This document shows, in pieces, positions 43,791 through 53,163 of a stretch of DNA of 64,000 nt. Made by a program: the position numbers and the translations under genes. Source of the DNA: Boothiomyces macroporosus. Its lineage: Eukaryota > Chytridiomycota > Chytridiomycetes > Rhizophydiales > Terramycetaceae. The stretch's first letter is position 1. Each line of letters begins with the position of its first letter. The notes under the pieces are model-generated. The model had not been told where the DNA came from and searched no databases. It saw only the letters and a program-made list of their open reading frames with translations. The stretch spans positions 33,079-97,078 of the forward strand of contig JADGKB010000054.1 of the NCBI GenBank assembly GCA_027604185.1. The letters run 5' to 3'.

Positions 43791-45879
43791 TTAATTATCT
43801 TTGTAAATATGGTAATTCTTTAGTTTCTGTTCAAGTGTTGACTGGAATCCATTTTGGCACAGACGATTAATGCAGGCTATGATACTCAGTCTGTAGATAA
43901 TATTTTTACACTGTAGGCCTTCATCCAATAGCACGAATATCTCTGGATTGCGGATATGATGAATCAGCCATGCAGTTAGGATTGACACGCACTTGTCATT
44001 ATACTCGTTCTTGATTATCCCAAGGATTTTTTTGATATCTACTGACTGCAAAAACTGAGGTCGATTGGCTATAACTTGAAGAATGAGAGTTTCAGGCTCA
44101 ACTAACTCTTTATCAATAATTGCACAAAGATAGTCCAAGGGAAGTCGAGCTATTACGTTGAAACATTCGTTGATGACCTGAACAAATTCACCAGGATCCG
44201 AAATTCTTTGATATAGCAGATCTGCTATGTTATCAATTAAGTGCTCCTGAACAGCCATCTCATAGTTGTCAAATGGCATAATTTGTAACACAAACAAATA
44301 GTGAAGTTTTTTAAAAAGCAGCCGCTTAATGTCTATTCCTGGGCTAATTCTACTGTGTTAATGAGATATACCTCTCTTGGCTCTGCAATGATTCCTGCAC
44401 AACTGGCAAAATGAATTTCCATTGATTCCATGTCAAAAAAGAGAGAATAGAACATAGACCTTTAAGTACAAGCAATGATTCTGCATTTCTGTAGCTGTAA
44501 TCCAAGATTTCAAATATGATTTCGAGAGAGAGTCTTTTACTATTTTGTTTTGCAAAATTGGCCATCAAATTCAGTTCCTTACAATCCGCATTCTGCATTT
44601 CATCAAAACTTTCGTCAAAGGATTGATGCTGGCTAGATAGTGAATTGAGAATTTCAAACATATATAGCAGGCAGTCTTTGTCGTTTAGTAATCGTACAAC
44701 TATTGAATCGATATGAGGTGAGTCGGCATTCAACAACAAATCGAGTATTTCTGGCTTTGCAAGTTGAAATACAGGTAATAGGTCAACTCTATCGCAGTAT
44801 AGCATCAAGTCGAATGCCAATTTATGCCTAAAATTAAATGGAAATTACACTAATGTTGGGCTACTTTCTTTAACTACCTCCTTTACCACCCATTCAACTA
44901 TTCTAGATTCGTTCAAGCGTTTAATCTTCTGAAATATAATAGGGTAGTCTACGGCCAACCACATCAACGCTATTCCGCTATTCATGCTCTGAAGCATCAT
45001 ATCCACAATCCATTCCTCCAAAACCTTTCTTTTCTTTACAATAAATACAATTAAATGAGATACGATGTAAATTTGCGCATGATCCTCTAGTTTATCCAGA
45101 ATTCTAAGTGAAAATACAATCATTGTGATTCCTTGAATTGCCAACGAAAAATCAATTTCTTCCATATTACTGTTGGCTATTAAAGCACACATTTTAAATA
45201 CATGATAGAAATCGTTAATTTCAATCAGTTCATTAATGAATTCAGTAATTGATAGTTTTTTACTGAAAGATTGACAGATAATATCCAACACTTGTTCATC
45301 AAACGTCAAATCCTTGGCTCCATTAATAAAGATTAAAGAGTAGTTGTTGACAGCATACGGTTCTAATGCTGTCAAAAGTGCGACCATCCTTTCTGTTGCA
45401 CCATTCTTTCGTACGATAAATGATGCGATATTCAAGCTCATTAAAGTGATCTTGGTGTGCTGCATATTTCCATCCAATATTCCGTCATTGTTAATAATGT
45501 TCAATACATGATCTGTAACTCGTTGTTCGAAGGCAGGATCTAGCTGTCCGTAAAATGGTATGTAATCCCTAGAGATTGATAATCCGAGACAATACTCAAT
45601 GACTGTTAATGCCCGGTGCTTTTCCTTTCTCGATCCAGTTAAATCTTTGATCAACAAATCCCAAAACAGTTGTAGATAAATCAACCAGTCAAACAGTACA
45701 AGTGTTGTATAGTGATCGTGCTTTGTATGGTTGAGTTTGAATTGTGTGAGATGGTTATAAACAGCAGCTGGGCTCTTTTTGGCTAATCTTTGAAAAGAAT
45801 TCATCATCGGGTTGGAGAACTTGCAAGCTGCAATCAAATCAGCTGTATTGAGGCTGTATATCTCATTGATCAGATTCAT
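43791..45879 (-). CDS. Unknown alpha-helical repeat protein
   Basis: Exons 45879-44849, 44827-44372 and 44352-43791 (introns 21 and 19 nt) give 682 residues. The protein is almost entirely amphipathic helices of HEAT/ARM-like spacing (LFDWLIYLQLFWDLLIKDL, VYFCSLRILDKL-like segments, IIARLPLDYLCAIIDKELV-like segments), with few glycines or prolines. No catalytic motif is seen. Such solenoids act as scaffolds, transport receptors or complex subunits (importins, Integrator or condensin-type proteins); I cannot place it. The N-terminus is uncertain: the frame is open further upstream, without an ATG. Confidence 0.65.
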
Positions 45880-46663
45880 AAGTCTAACTTGTCGATCGCG
45901 TGATCTTGAGTGACATTGACAGCGGTAAAACTGTCTTTGAAATTGCTCTTTAGAACAAAAATTCTCCGTGTGGCTTATGAGCAACAAAAAGAAAAAAAAT
46001 TACGTTTTTTGTTACTCTTTTAAATTCGTAGTCGAAAGAAGATTTTCAAAAGTGTTTCAGCGATGATTACAACCGTTTAGAATCAATGGAGGTCTTGCAC
46101 CGTTGACGACAAAAAAACTTTTAACATGGTAAATTATTTCTAATTATAGCATCACCATATGAGCTACAAACACATAAATGTTCTTTCAAGTACGCGTTTA
46201 GATATCTAAAGCGAATGATGTTTTTATCCGTGTTTCACCTGAATCATGATGCCAAATTGGAAACTGACGCTTTACAGGTTTAAGTCGCCTGTAGAGCCAG
46301 ATTCAATGTATCTAGTTCTACATTCTATTTGGCCTTTTTAGAACGATGCTTATAGCGGTACATGAACCAGTTTTGTGTATTTGATTCCCGCATTGAAGAT
46401 CAATTAAATTCCTTTAGAGCTCTATTCTATGTTGATGTAGTATAGAGTGTAGATGGGGTTTTACATGCATTTTAGTTCCATTCGTTGTTGATCAACTTTG
46501 GAAATTTGAGTTTTACAGTGAGATGTCGAGTTTGGAGTAGCGGGTAAAATAACATTGTAGAGCCAAAAGTTCTACTTGGACTATTCCAACTTGCTTCAAA
46601 CGAACCTAATCAGGTGTTCAACGCCCAAAAAATAAGTTTCCTCAACTTGCAAATCGTGCAAAA
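45880..46663. other. Intergenic, 784 bp, with orphan intron-like strings
   Basis: The longest spacer in the window. It contains two strings that fit the local intron class, 46129-46149 (21 nt, directly after an ATG, with CTAATTATAG at its end) and 46190-46211 (22 nt), but splicing them gives only about 25 codons before a stop. This may be a tiny gene, a leader with introns, or chance. No tRNA or snoRNA with a full set of boxes was found. Confidence 0.35.
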
Positions 46664-46936
46664 ATGTCGAGAGGACTTTCAATGTTTATAGCCGGAACAC
46701 TAACAGTTGCAACCACATACCACCTATTCTCTCTTAATTTACAAAAAGATAATGAACTCGCTAAAAGCGCATTCAGTCGAATGAAAATCACCATGCTGGA
46801 TTCAGTCCATCAGAAAGAAGTAATTAGTGTTAATATAGGAACGCAGACCTCATTATGTAAAGCATGGGCCAAAGCCTTGGATCAACGGCGATCATTGGAA
46901 CAATGGTGTGAGGTACATTGCGAACAGTCTTGGTAA
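46664..46936 (+). CDS. Small membrane protein, possibly mitochondrial inner membrane (MIC12-like?)
   Basis: 90 residues. It begins with one transmembrane segment (LSMFIAGTLTVATTYHLFSLNL) right after MSRG, then a soluble charged helix region with three cysteines, ending CEVHCEQSW. The layout (N-terminal helix with threonine/tyrosine, short intermembrane tail) recalls fungal MICOS subunit Mic12/Aim5 and other small inner-membrane proteins, but this is only architectural. AATAAA follows the stop. Confidence 0.5.
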   Translation: MSRGLSMFIAGTLTVATTYHLFSLNLQKDNELAKSAFSRMKITMLDSVHQKEVISVNIGTQTSLCKAWAKALDQRRSLEQWCEVHCEQSW

Positions 46937-46977
46937 CTTTTAAAATAAATAATTAAAAAACACTCTATTAACAAAAA

Positions 46978-48393
46978 TTATAGGAAGCCTCTGAATTCGA
47001 ATAGTTCAGGATCAACATCAACACTGTAATTCAGTTTATCATTCTTGCTTTGTGTATTTCTTCTCTGAGGTCTAGTAACTTTAGTGGAGTCAAAATATTT
47101 CGACATTATGTCATCCAATTCAAGTCCAAATTCGAGTGGTTCTTGGGTCTTGGCTGTACTTATCGGTTGGTATGGCTTTGCAGAAGAGATTTGTGGTAAA
47201 TCAAATTCGTATTTTGCAGGAGCACCACGATCTGTCAAAGTGACTGCAGAGCTCTTTGGGTCAAGTCTGCTTCTAAAGTCCGCTTTTGGATCGAGCGCAG
47301 AGTTTGGATCTAGGGATCGGTAAGATGTGTTTGAAGGGGTTTTAACCATGGCCAGTTCTTCCTTGGTAGGTTTCTTTTTCAGATTGTCTGAGCTCTTGAA
47401 GCAATTAAACAGTCTCGTAAACAGTCCTTTCTTCTTTTCTTTTTCTACAACTGGCTCTTCTTTGCCAACAAAAGTCGTGGAGCTGGAAGATTCACGTTTT
47501 CGGTCGTACAAATTCAAATCACTAGGCCTGCCCAATTTGAGACTACTATTTCTAGCTAATGTTTCTTGAGACCTTGAAGATAATCTATTGAATTCCTGCT
47601 TCTTTTGAGAAAGAGGCACATCCTCATCTTCATTTGGAGTAACTTTGGAAGTCGGCGGAGCTGGGATTGAACTAGATCGGACACTAGCAGTTTTGTCTTT
47701 CTTCTTTGATCTTTTAGAAGAAACCGAGAACGTATCAAAGTCGTCAATTGCCATTGATCTTCGAGATTTTCTTTCAGACCTTGTATCAAAATCATCCGCA
47801 AATGATTTTCTTGCCTTGCGTTCAGAGCGAGTATCAAAATCGTCATTGAGTCTGGATTTGCTTCGGACCTTTTCAAGAGATTTTCCTTCTTTACTACTAG
47901 AGGATTTCGGCGTTTTTGTTAACGATTCATTGGTAGATTTGGATGATTTAGATAATGACGAAGAGTTTTTGGATGAAATCGAATGTCTCTTTTTTGGCTC
48001 CTTCTTTTTCTTTTTTTCTTCATGAGGTTCTTGTCCGTACGGATTGAATATGACTTGGGGAGCTTTTGCTTGATTCGCTGAATAGCTCGCTGCAGAATAG
48101 CCAGCTGGGTGGGCAGGCGGGATATAAATATGATTGATGGTTGGCTGCGATAAGTTTCTTTGGGACATTCCCAAATTTGGCTTTGTAGTACCTAACGACT
48201 TTGCTGACAAATTCGAATGTCTAAGAATTAGAGGTTCATCGTCAGAAGAGTATGATGTAACTGATAAAGCCTTTTCTGACTTTGTTTTCTTGGACTTTTT
48301 CTTCTTTTTTGACTTTGCTTTTTCTAAATTAACCTCCCACTTACTTTCTCTTGTCTCTACCACTGCATTCTGATAAAGTAATTCTTGTTGCAT
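46978..48393 (-). CDS. Unknown disordered basic protein with DDFDT repeats
   Basis: 471 residues, intronless, dominated by Lys, Ser and Arg. It has a KSKKKKKSKKTKSEK stretch near the N-terminus, long Ser/Lys-rich low-complexity regions, and three copies of a roughly 17-residue repeat (DDFDTRSERKARKSFA, DDFDTRSERKSRRSMA, DDFDTFSVSSKRS). A small hydrophobic/cysteine patch (KKGLFTRLFNCFKSS) could bind membrane, and the C-terminal part (FGLELDDIMSKYFDS) looks like a short conserved helix. It might be a cytoskeletal or signalling scaffold and a target for phosphorylation; no family is recognised. Confidence 0.65.
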   Translation of the reverse strand: MQQELLYQNAVVETRESKWEVNLEKAKSKKKKKSKKTKSEKALSVTSYSSDDEPLILRHSNLSAKSLGTTKPNLGMSQRNLSQPTINHIYIPPAHPAGYSAASYSANQAKAPQVIFNPYGQEPHEEKKKKKEPKKRHSISSKNSSSLSKSSKSTNESLTKTPKSSSSKEGKSLEKVRSKSRLNDDFDTRSERKARKSFADDFDTRSERKSRRSMAIDDFDTFSVSSKRSKKKDKTASVRSSSIPAPPTSKVTPNEDEDVPLSQKKQEFNRLSSRSQETLARNSSLKLGRPSDLNLYDRKRESSSSTTFVGKEEPVVEKEKKKGLFTRLFNCFKSSDNLKKKPTKEELAMVKTPSNTSYRSLDPNSALDPKADFRSRLDPKSSAVTLTDRGAPAKYEFDLPQISSAKPYQPISTAKTQEPLEFGLELDDIMSKYFDSTKVTRPQRRNTQSKNDKLNYSVDVDPELFEFRGFL

Positions 48394-48471
48394 TCTAAAC
48401 TGTAAAATTTTAATCCCTTGACTACTTTTTTAAATCCAGCTGTGGCGCAAGAATTCAACGACCGTTTTTCC

Positions 48472-48606
48472 ATGGGCTGGTTATATGACTTCATACTGCC
48501 TGGGAAAAAGATAAATCACCAGCCTCCACAACAAGATAAGCCGGAAATAGCTGCAGCGCATCGGATTATGGAGGATATCTCCTTGTTGCTCGACTATTGC
48601 AATTAG
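48472..48606 (+). CDS. Small ORF of 44 residues, doubtful
   Basis: MGWLYDFILPGKKINHQPPQ at the start, then a helical stretch ending LLLDYCN. A TTTTTAAAT element is 40-50 nt upstream, and the ORF is divergent from the 46978 gene. No homologue recognised; could be a genuine micro-protein or chance. Confidence 0.25.
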   Translation: MGWLYDFILPGKKINHQPPQQDKPEIAAAHRIMEDISLLLDYCN

Positions 48607-48999
48607 CCCTCCTATACCATATATAAAACGCCTGTGGCGATCAATATGATGTTTCAAAAAGAGGCTAGGCGCGGATGCTTCGAGTTGGATTGATTCGATG
48701 ATATCTCAGTTGGTTAATTTTTCCAAGTTCAATACAATTGGAATGTGATATAATTTAGTATGCCGTTCGTTTGTCCAAATTAGTCTGGTACCCTGGTAGA
48801 TGATACCATTATAGTCTGAATAGTGGAATCAGTTAAAGTACTTTTCTACAATGCACTGACAACGTGCTAAGTTGTCAGAGATTAGATCACAATGGCATTC
48901 AGGGTCTTTTTACACCTTCCAAATTGGATCTCTTGTCATATCAAATCTTTGCACTTTGATTTCCAGTGATAAACAATCTGCGAATATTACGATTTATTA
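48607..48999. other. Intergenic, 393 bp, nothing certain
   Basis: A TATATAAAA lies near 48622, followed by an ATG about 25 nt later, but the frame closes after about 15 codons. A CTCAGTTGGTTAA string near 48706 resembles a tRNA D-arm but no acceptor or T-arm pairs with it. Confidence 0.35.
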
Positions 49000-49413
49000 C
49001 TATAAAACTCTTCCCCTTAGTTCTCCAATGGAAGCCATTAAAGATTTCAGCTCTTCCGTTTTCGCTTCCAATCTTTTTTTCTGTTCTTCATTCTGACTAG
49101 TTTCCTGCGTTAATTTCAATCACCTTTTCTAGCAGCTCGCTGTTTACGTTCAACTCATCCTGCTTAATTTTGTATCTATGCGCAAGAGCGATTTGAAAAG
49201 GATCTAGGGGAACTTTACCTTCCTCCAATCCTGTCATCTGATCTAGCTTTGTTGGTAGCTCCAATTTATTTACAAGACCTTGAAATTCATTGGAAGCAAT
49301 CTGTTTAAAATCTTCAAAGTTGAACCTGGTTAAGCGCTTGCTTACTTTGTGTCCTGGAGATCTCGTTGTATTCCTGCAAGAGTATTTTCAAACGCTTTGT
49401 TGAGCTTCTCCAT
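49000..49413 (-). CDS. Small coiled-coil protein, possible kinetochore NNF1/PMF1-like
   Basis: Three exons after removal of introns 49326-49345 (20 nt) and 49105-49123 (19 nt, starting GTG); 124 residues. An N-terminal helical part (MEKLNKAFENTLAGIQRDL, FEDFKQIASNEFQGLVNKL) precedes a DPFQIALAHRYKIKQDELN segment and a C-terminal coiled coil (NEEQKKRLEAKTEELKSLMA). The order resembles Nnf1/PMF1 of the MIND kinetochore complex, but similarity is weak. It is nearly invisible without micro-intron splicing. The start is 31 nt from the divergent start at 49445. Confidence 0.5.
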
Positions 49414-49444
49414 TTGAGATTAAAAAATTGTTCGGACAAGGAAA

Positions 49445-49770
49445 ATGTTGAGGAATTCAAAGCTTGAATTGCCTGGCTTTCAAAGTATTGCTACATCGGT
49501 ATTATATCTCTATTGTGGTTTTTGTTTATTTAATCTGGCCAAGTACTAAGTCCATACCTGTCTAAATATTCCTCACCTACGAGGCTTCAATCCAAACTCA
49601 GAGATAGCATGAATACAATCGTAATAAGAGCATTATCTGAACTCAAACCTGATATTATTAATATAGCTTGTGTAACGCCACTAATAATGTGGGATTCAAT
49701 TACATCGGCATTTGCGGATTCCCAAGTCGAGCTGATACTTTTTTGCTCTTTGCTTGTGAAGGCTCTTTAA
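49445..49770 (+). CDS. Unknown small protein, two exons
   Basis: Exons 49445-49523 and 49544-49770 around a 20-nt intron (49524-49543: GT start, TTTAATC branch-like site, AAG acceptor) give 101 residues: MLRNSKLELPGFQSIATSVL..., RLQSKLRDSMNTIVIRALSE, then a hydrophobic end (VELILFCSLLVKAL). The reading frame closes 29 nt before the next start codon, which fits the compact layout. No family recognised. The call depends on the micro-intron model. Confidence 0.45.
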
Positions 49771-49799
49771 CTTTTCTCAGCCGCATTTTAAATCTCGAA

Positions 49800-52700
49800 A
49801 TGAGTGAGAAAGAAAAAGAGGATTTCAGATTATGGGATTCGGAGAGAGTAGGAGTGTGGTTGGTAGAAAATGGATTCGATGATTACAAGGACAATTTTCT
49901 GGAGCATAAAATTACTGGAGATTTATTGCTTGACCTGAATTACCACGCACTTCTGGAAATTGGCGTAATAATTGTAGGTGACAGAGCAAGGATACTACAG
50001 GCAATCAAAAGACAATTCAACAAGGAGAAAACTACAACCCCAAAAGGTTTATACCAACGCCCTTCAGTCCCAAAGCAATTTAGCGGAGAAAATGATTCTG
50101 ACAGTAAAAAGGAAAACAGAGCTTCATTTGATTTAAAGAAATACGAAAACAGAAATTCGTTTGATATGAAGAAATATGAAGGTTTAAAGTCTGTCGAAAC
50201 CATACCTGATAACGTTTCAAATTCGCCGAAACAAGTCAGGAAAATTAACAGCCCAATTTCTATACCCAAACCTATCCGGGATAGTCCGATTCTCAAAGAA
50301 CCTGGGCCAATCATCATTAACAGATCAAGAGAAAACTCGGGTACAAGGGAATTATACATCCCCACAAAGTTGGATATCGATTCCCATCAACAAGCTTTCA
50401 GAAACCAAAGAACTGGAGTCAGTCAGCTAAAGATATTACCAAGAAGTTCTTCAATGAAAGATTCCAAAGAAAAGAAGAGTAATCACCAGGATTTGAATGA
50501 AGCAATGCAGAGCGTATTTGGAATTTCTACTACGCCAAGTAATCATTCCACTCCAACGTATGCCAACTCTACAGCGTTTTCTACTGTGAATTCGGCAGCG
50601 AGTACAATTTTGGGATTTAATATTCCAACCCCAACTCAGTCATTACTCGGCAGCGAATCAAGTTCTACGTCAATTTCATTACCACTACCTCCAGAAAAGA
50701 CTATTATGGATTTCCAGCGTGTTAGGGAAAAGTGTATTAAAGTGCATGGACTGGAAGATCAGCATGTCATTAAAGTAGCAGATTTAAAAGATGCCTCTTC
50801 AATAAGGAAGAGAATATATTTAAAATGTGGAGTGGTAGAGAATAGCGAAAATAAGTGGGATTTGTTTGTGTTGATTGATGATAACTGTAATTTTTTGCTA
50901 ATCAAGTAATCCTATTGGATGATAAGGAGCTAGTCAAGATATGTACGACAGATAATGAATTGCGAAGTAACATCCACTTGCGCCAAACAGCAAAAAAACT
51001 GGAATCCGAACCAGAGGGTATTTTTAATTCTAATATAGTCGAACCAAAATCTATTCAAAAACTCCAAAAATTCTTTGGAGAGAGTCCATCCTCAGGTGAT
51101 CCATTGAAAAAGATGAGCAAGAAAGAGACAAAAGCGTCAGTCAAAGGACCAGCCAGATCTACTTCATTATTTAACCAAAATAATCCAAACAGACCAACAG
51201 CCAGTAGCAAAAATAAGAATCTAATTGCATTCTTTGGTGAAAGACCACCGGATGAAATGATTGTTGATCAATTAGAAAAGTTCTTTCCAGGGATCAATCT
51301 TGCAAAAGAAGAGGGTAAAAACTCGCACAATTCGGTTGATATTAAAAACATGGTCCAGGCAAACCTGATAAACAAGAGAACATCTAAAAGGGAGTCGTCG
51401 TTTATGCTGCGCAGAATGTCTAGGCAGAGCGATATTAAACTTTCCCAGCGTCCACAGGCAATTGTAGTAAAACCCTCAGATTTAAGCAAATCTATTACAA
51501 TGGCAGAATTACAAAAGATACAGGAAGAGGATAAAAATACCCTAGACTCACTCGGGTCAGATGTAAACACAATTGGATCCCAGAATACCAATACGATAGG
51601 ATCTCAAAACGGTAAAATGTAAACTAAAATAGACGCTGAATCCCCTAAAATGGAAAAGAGACAAAAGAAGATTGACTGGACCCTTGGTGAGTTGATTGGG
51701 CAAGGGGCTTTTGGAAAAGTATTTATGGCCATCAATCTTGCTAATTATGAATTCATGGCTGTTAAACAAGTTCTGTTAGGAATGGATAACCCTCAGGAAA
51801 AAAAGTCTGCGGATTCTTTGAAGCATGAGATTGAGCTACTCAGTGAACTTAATCACGACAATATTGTACGATATATTGGTAATTGCCGTTTGATGATAGG
51901 GTTTGAAAGCAAACAAGATAGTGTGAATGTATTCTTGGAATATGTCTCTGGTGGATCAATTGCATCCTGTCTGACAAAGTATGGGAAATTCCCTGTGGAT
52001 ATTACAAAAAGTTTTACGGCTCAAATTTTATGCGGGTTGGAATACTTGCACAGCAAAGATATTATCCATCGTGATATAAAGGGTGCAAATGGTAATCAAT
52101 AGTTTATTGTAGTGTTGGTAAATGGGGATGGTGTTGTTAAAATTTCTGATTTTGGGATTTCTAAAAAGAATGGTAACTTTTACTCATGTTAGAATATTCA
52201 GCTTATCATCGCATGACCAGATTGTCGATGCAAGGTTCAATCTATTGGATGGCACCAGAAGCTGCCAGAGGAAAAGGCTATTCTGCAAAGGTCGATATAT
52301 GGTCTTGTGGATGTTTAGTCCTAGAAATGCTCACTGGCCATGTTCCTTGGCACCAGGTTAGAGGAAATATTATTTATTTGCTTGGGACAGGAAATGCCCC
52401 TCCTATTCCAGCTAACTTGACTGACGAATCCAAAAACTTTTTGCGAGACACTTTTCAAATTGACCCAGAAAAGCGTCCAACAGCCTCACAGTTACTCGAT
52501 CATCCATTTACTGATATCGACATTGCATCTGTGGACTTTGCTGCATGGACAAAGATTGCTGCGCAACAAAGATTGGAGGAAGGTAGTACTTCTGAAGAAG
52601 ATGCCAAGAAAACCGATTCTGAATTTGAAGACGATAGCGATTTTGATGAAGAAGATGAGGAATTTGACGACGAAGAAATCATGGAAGAAGAGAGTAATCA

Positions 52701-53010
52701 ACCAACCCCAAAATCTGCATCGGCGGCTACACTTCCTGTAGATATCTCACCACCAACACCTAACCCAGAAGAGAAAGAGCCCATTGAAGATCAAACTGAA
52801 ACCGCGCTTCTAGCTCCAGAACCGCTCTTGCGGGTGTCGGAAACCAGTGTAGATCAGCCAAGCAGTAAATCTTCTGTTACAGACAACTTTTCGAAACACA
52901 CTTCCCTGCAATATGATGACTCGTACGATGAAGATTTTTACAATGTGGAATACTCTGCGCAAGAAGTGGAATCTTTACAATATCTATTACAAACTCAACC
53001 TGATGAGTAA
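49800..53010 (+). CDS. BCK1/STE11-type MAP kinase kinase kinase, copy 2 (SAM-RA-kinase)
   Basis: Six exons (49800-50886, 50907-51611, 51633-51878, 51900-52091, 52113-52172, 52193-53010), introns 20, 21, 21, 21 and 20 nt, 1,035 residues. An N-terminal SAM domain (VGVWLVENGFDDYKDNFLEH) is followed by an RA-like part (ADLKDASSIRKRIYLKCGV), the FFGE motifs and FFGERPPDEMIVDQLEKFF signature, and a kinase domain (about 609-867; GQGAFGKV, AVKQV, HRDIKGAN, DFGISKK, WMAPEAARGKGY). An acidic tail follows, as in copy 1. SAM and RA domains in Ste11 bind Ste50-type adaptors and membranes. The intron at 51879-51899 lacks an in-frame stop and sits at the same codon as an intron in copy 1. Confidence 0.92.
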
Positions 53011-53163
53011 GCATTATAATCCCATAGACTTGTTTAATATAACTTACAATTTTTTAATTGCTGTTCCATAAATCAATACAGACTTCCGTTTTTCCGTGTT
53101 AGGCTCTTTACGGCAGTTTGTGGCTGGCTACTTCTTTCAATATAAAGCAACAAAGGCTTCAAA

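Noticed and set aside
46070..46300. C/D-box snoRNA candidate (GATGAT and CTGA boxes)
   Set aside because: Boxes are not correctly ordered or spaced and no terminal stem is present.
48700..48730. tRNA-like D-arm string CTCAGTTGGTTAA
   Set aside because: No matching acceptor stem, anticodon arm or TTCGA loop at the right distance.
49204..49218. Possible 15-nt intron (GTAAAGTTCCCCTAG) inside the 49000-49413 gene
   Set aside because: It is a multiple of three, has no branch-like adenosine box, and reading through gives a sensible sequence (EGKVPLDP). Nothing else here is shorter than 19 nt.
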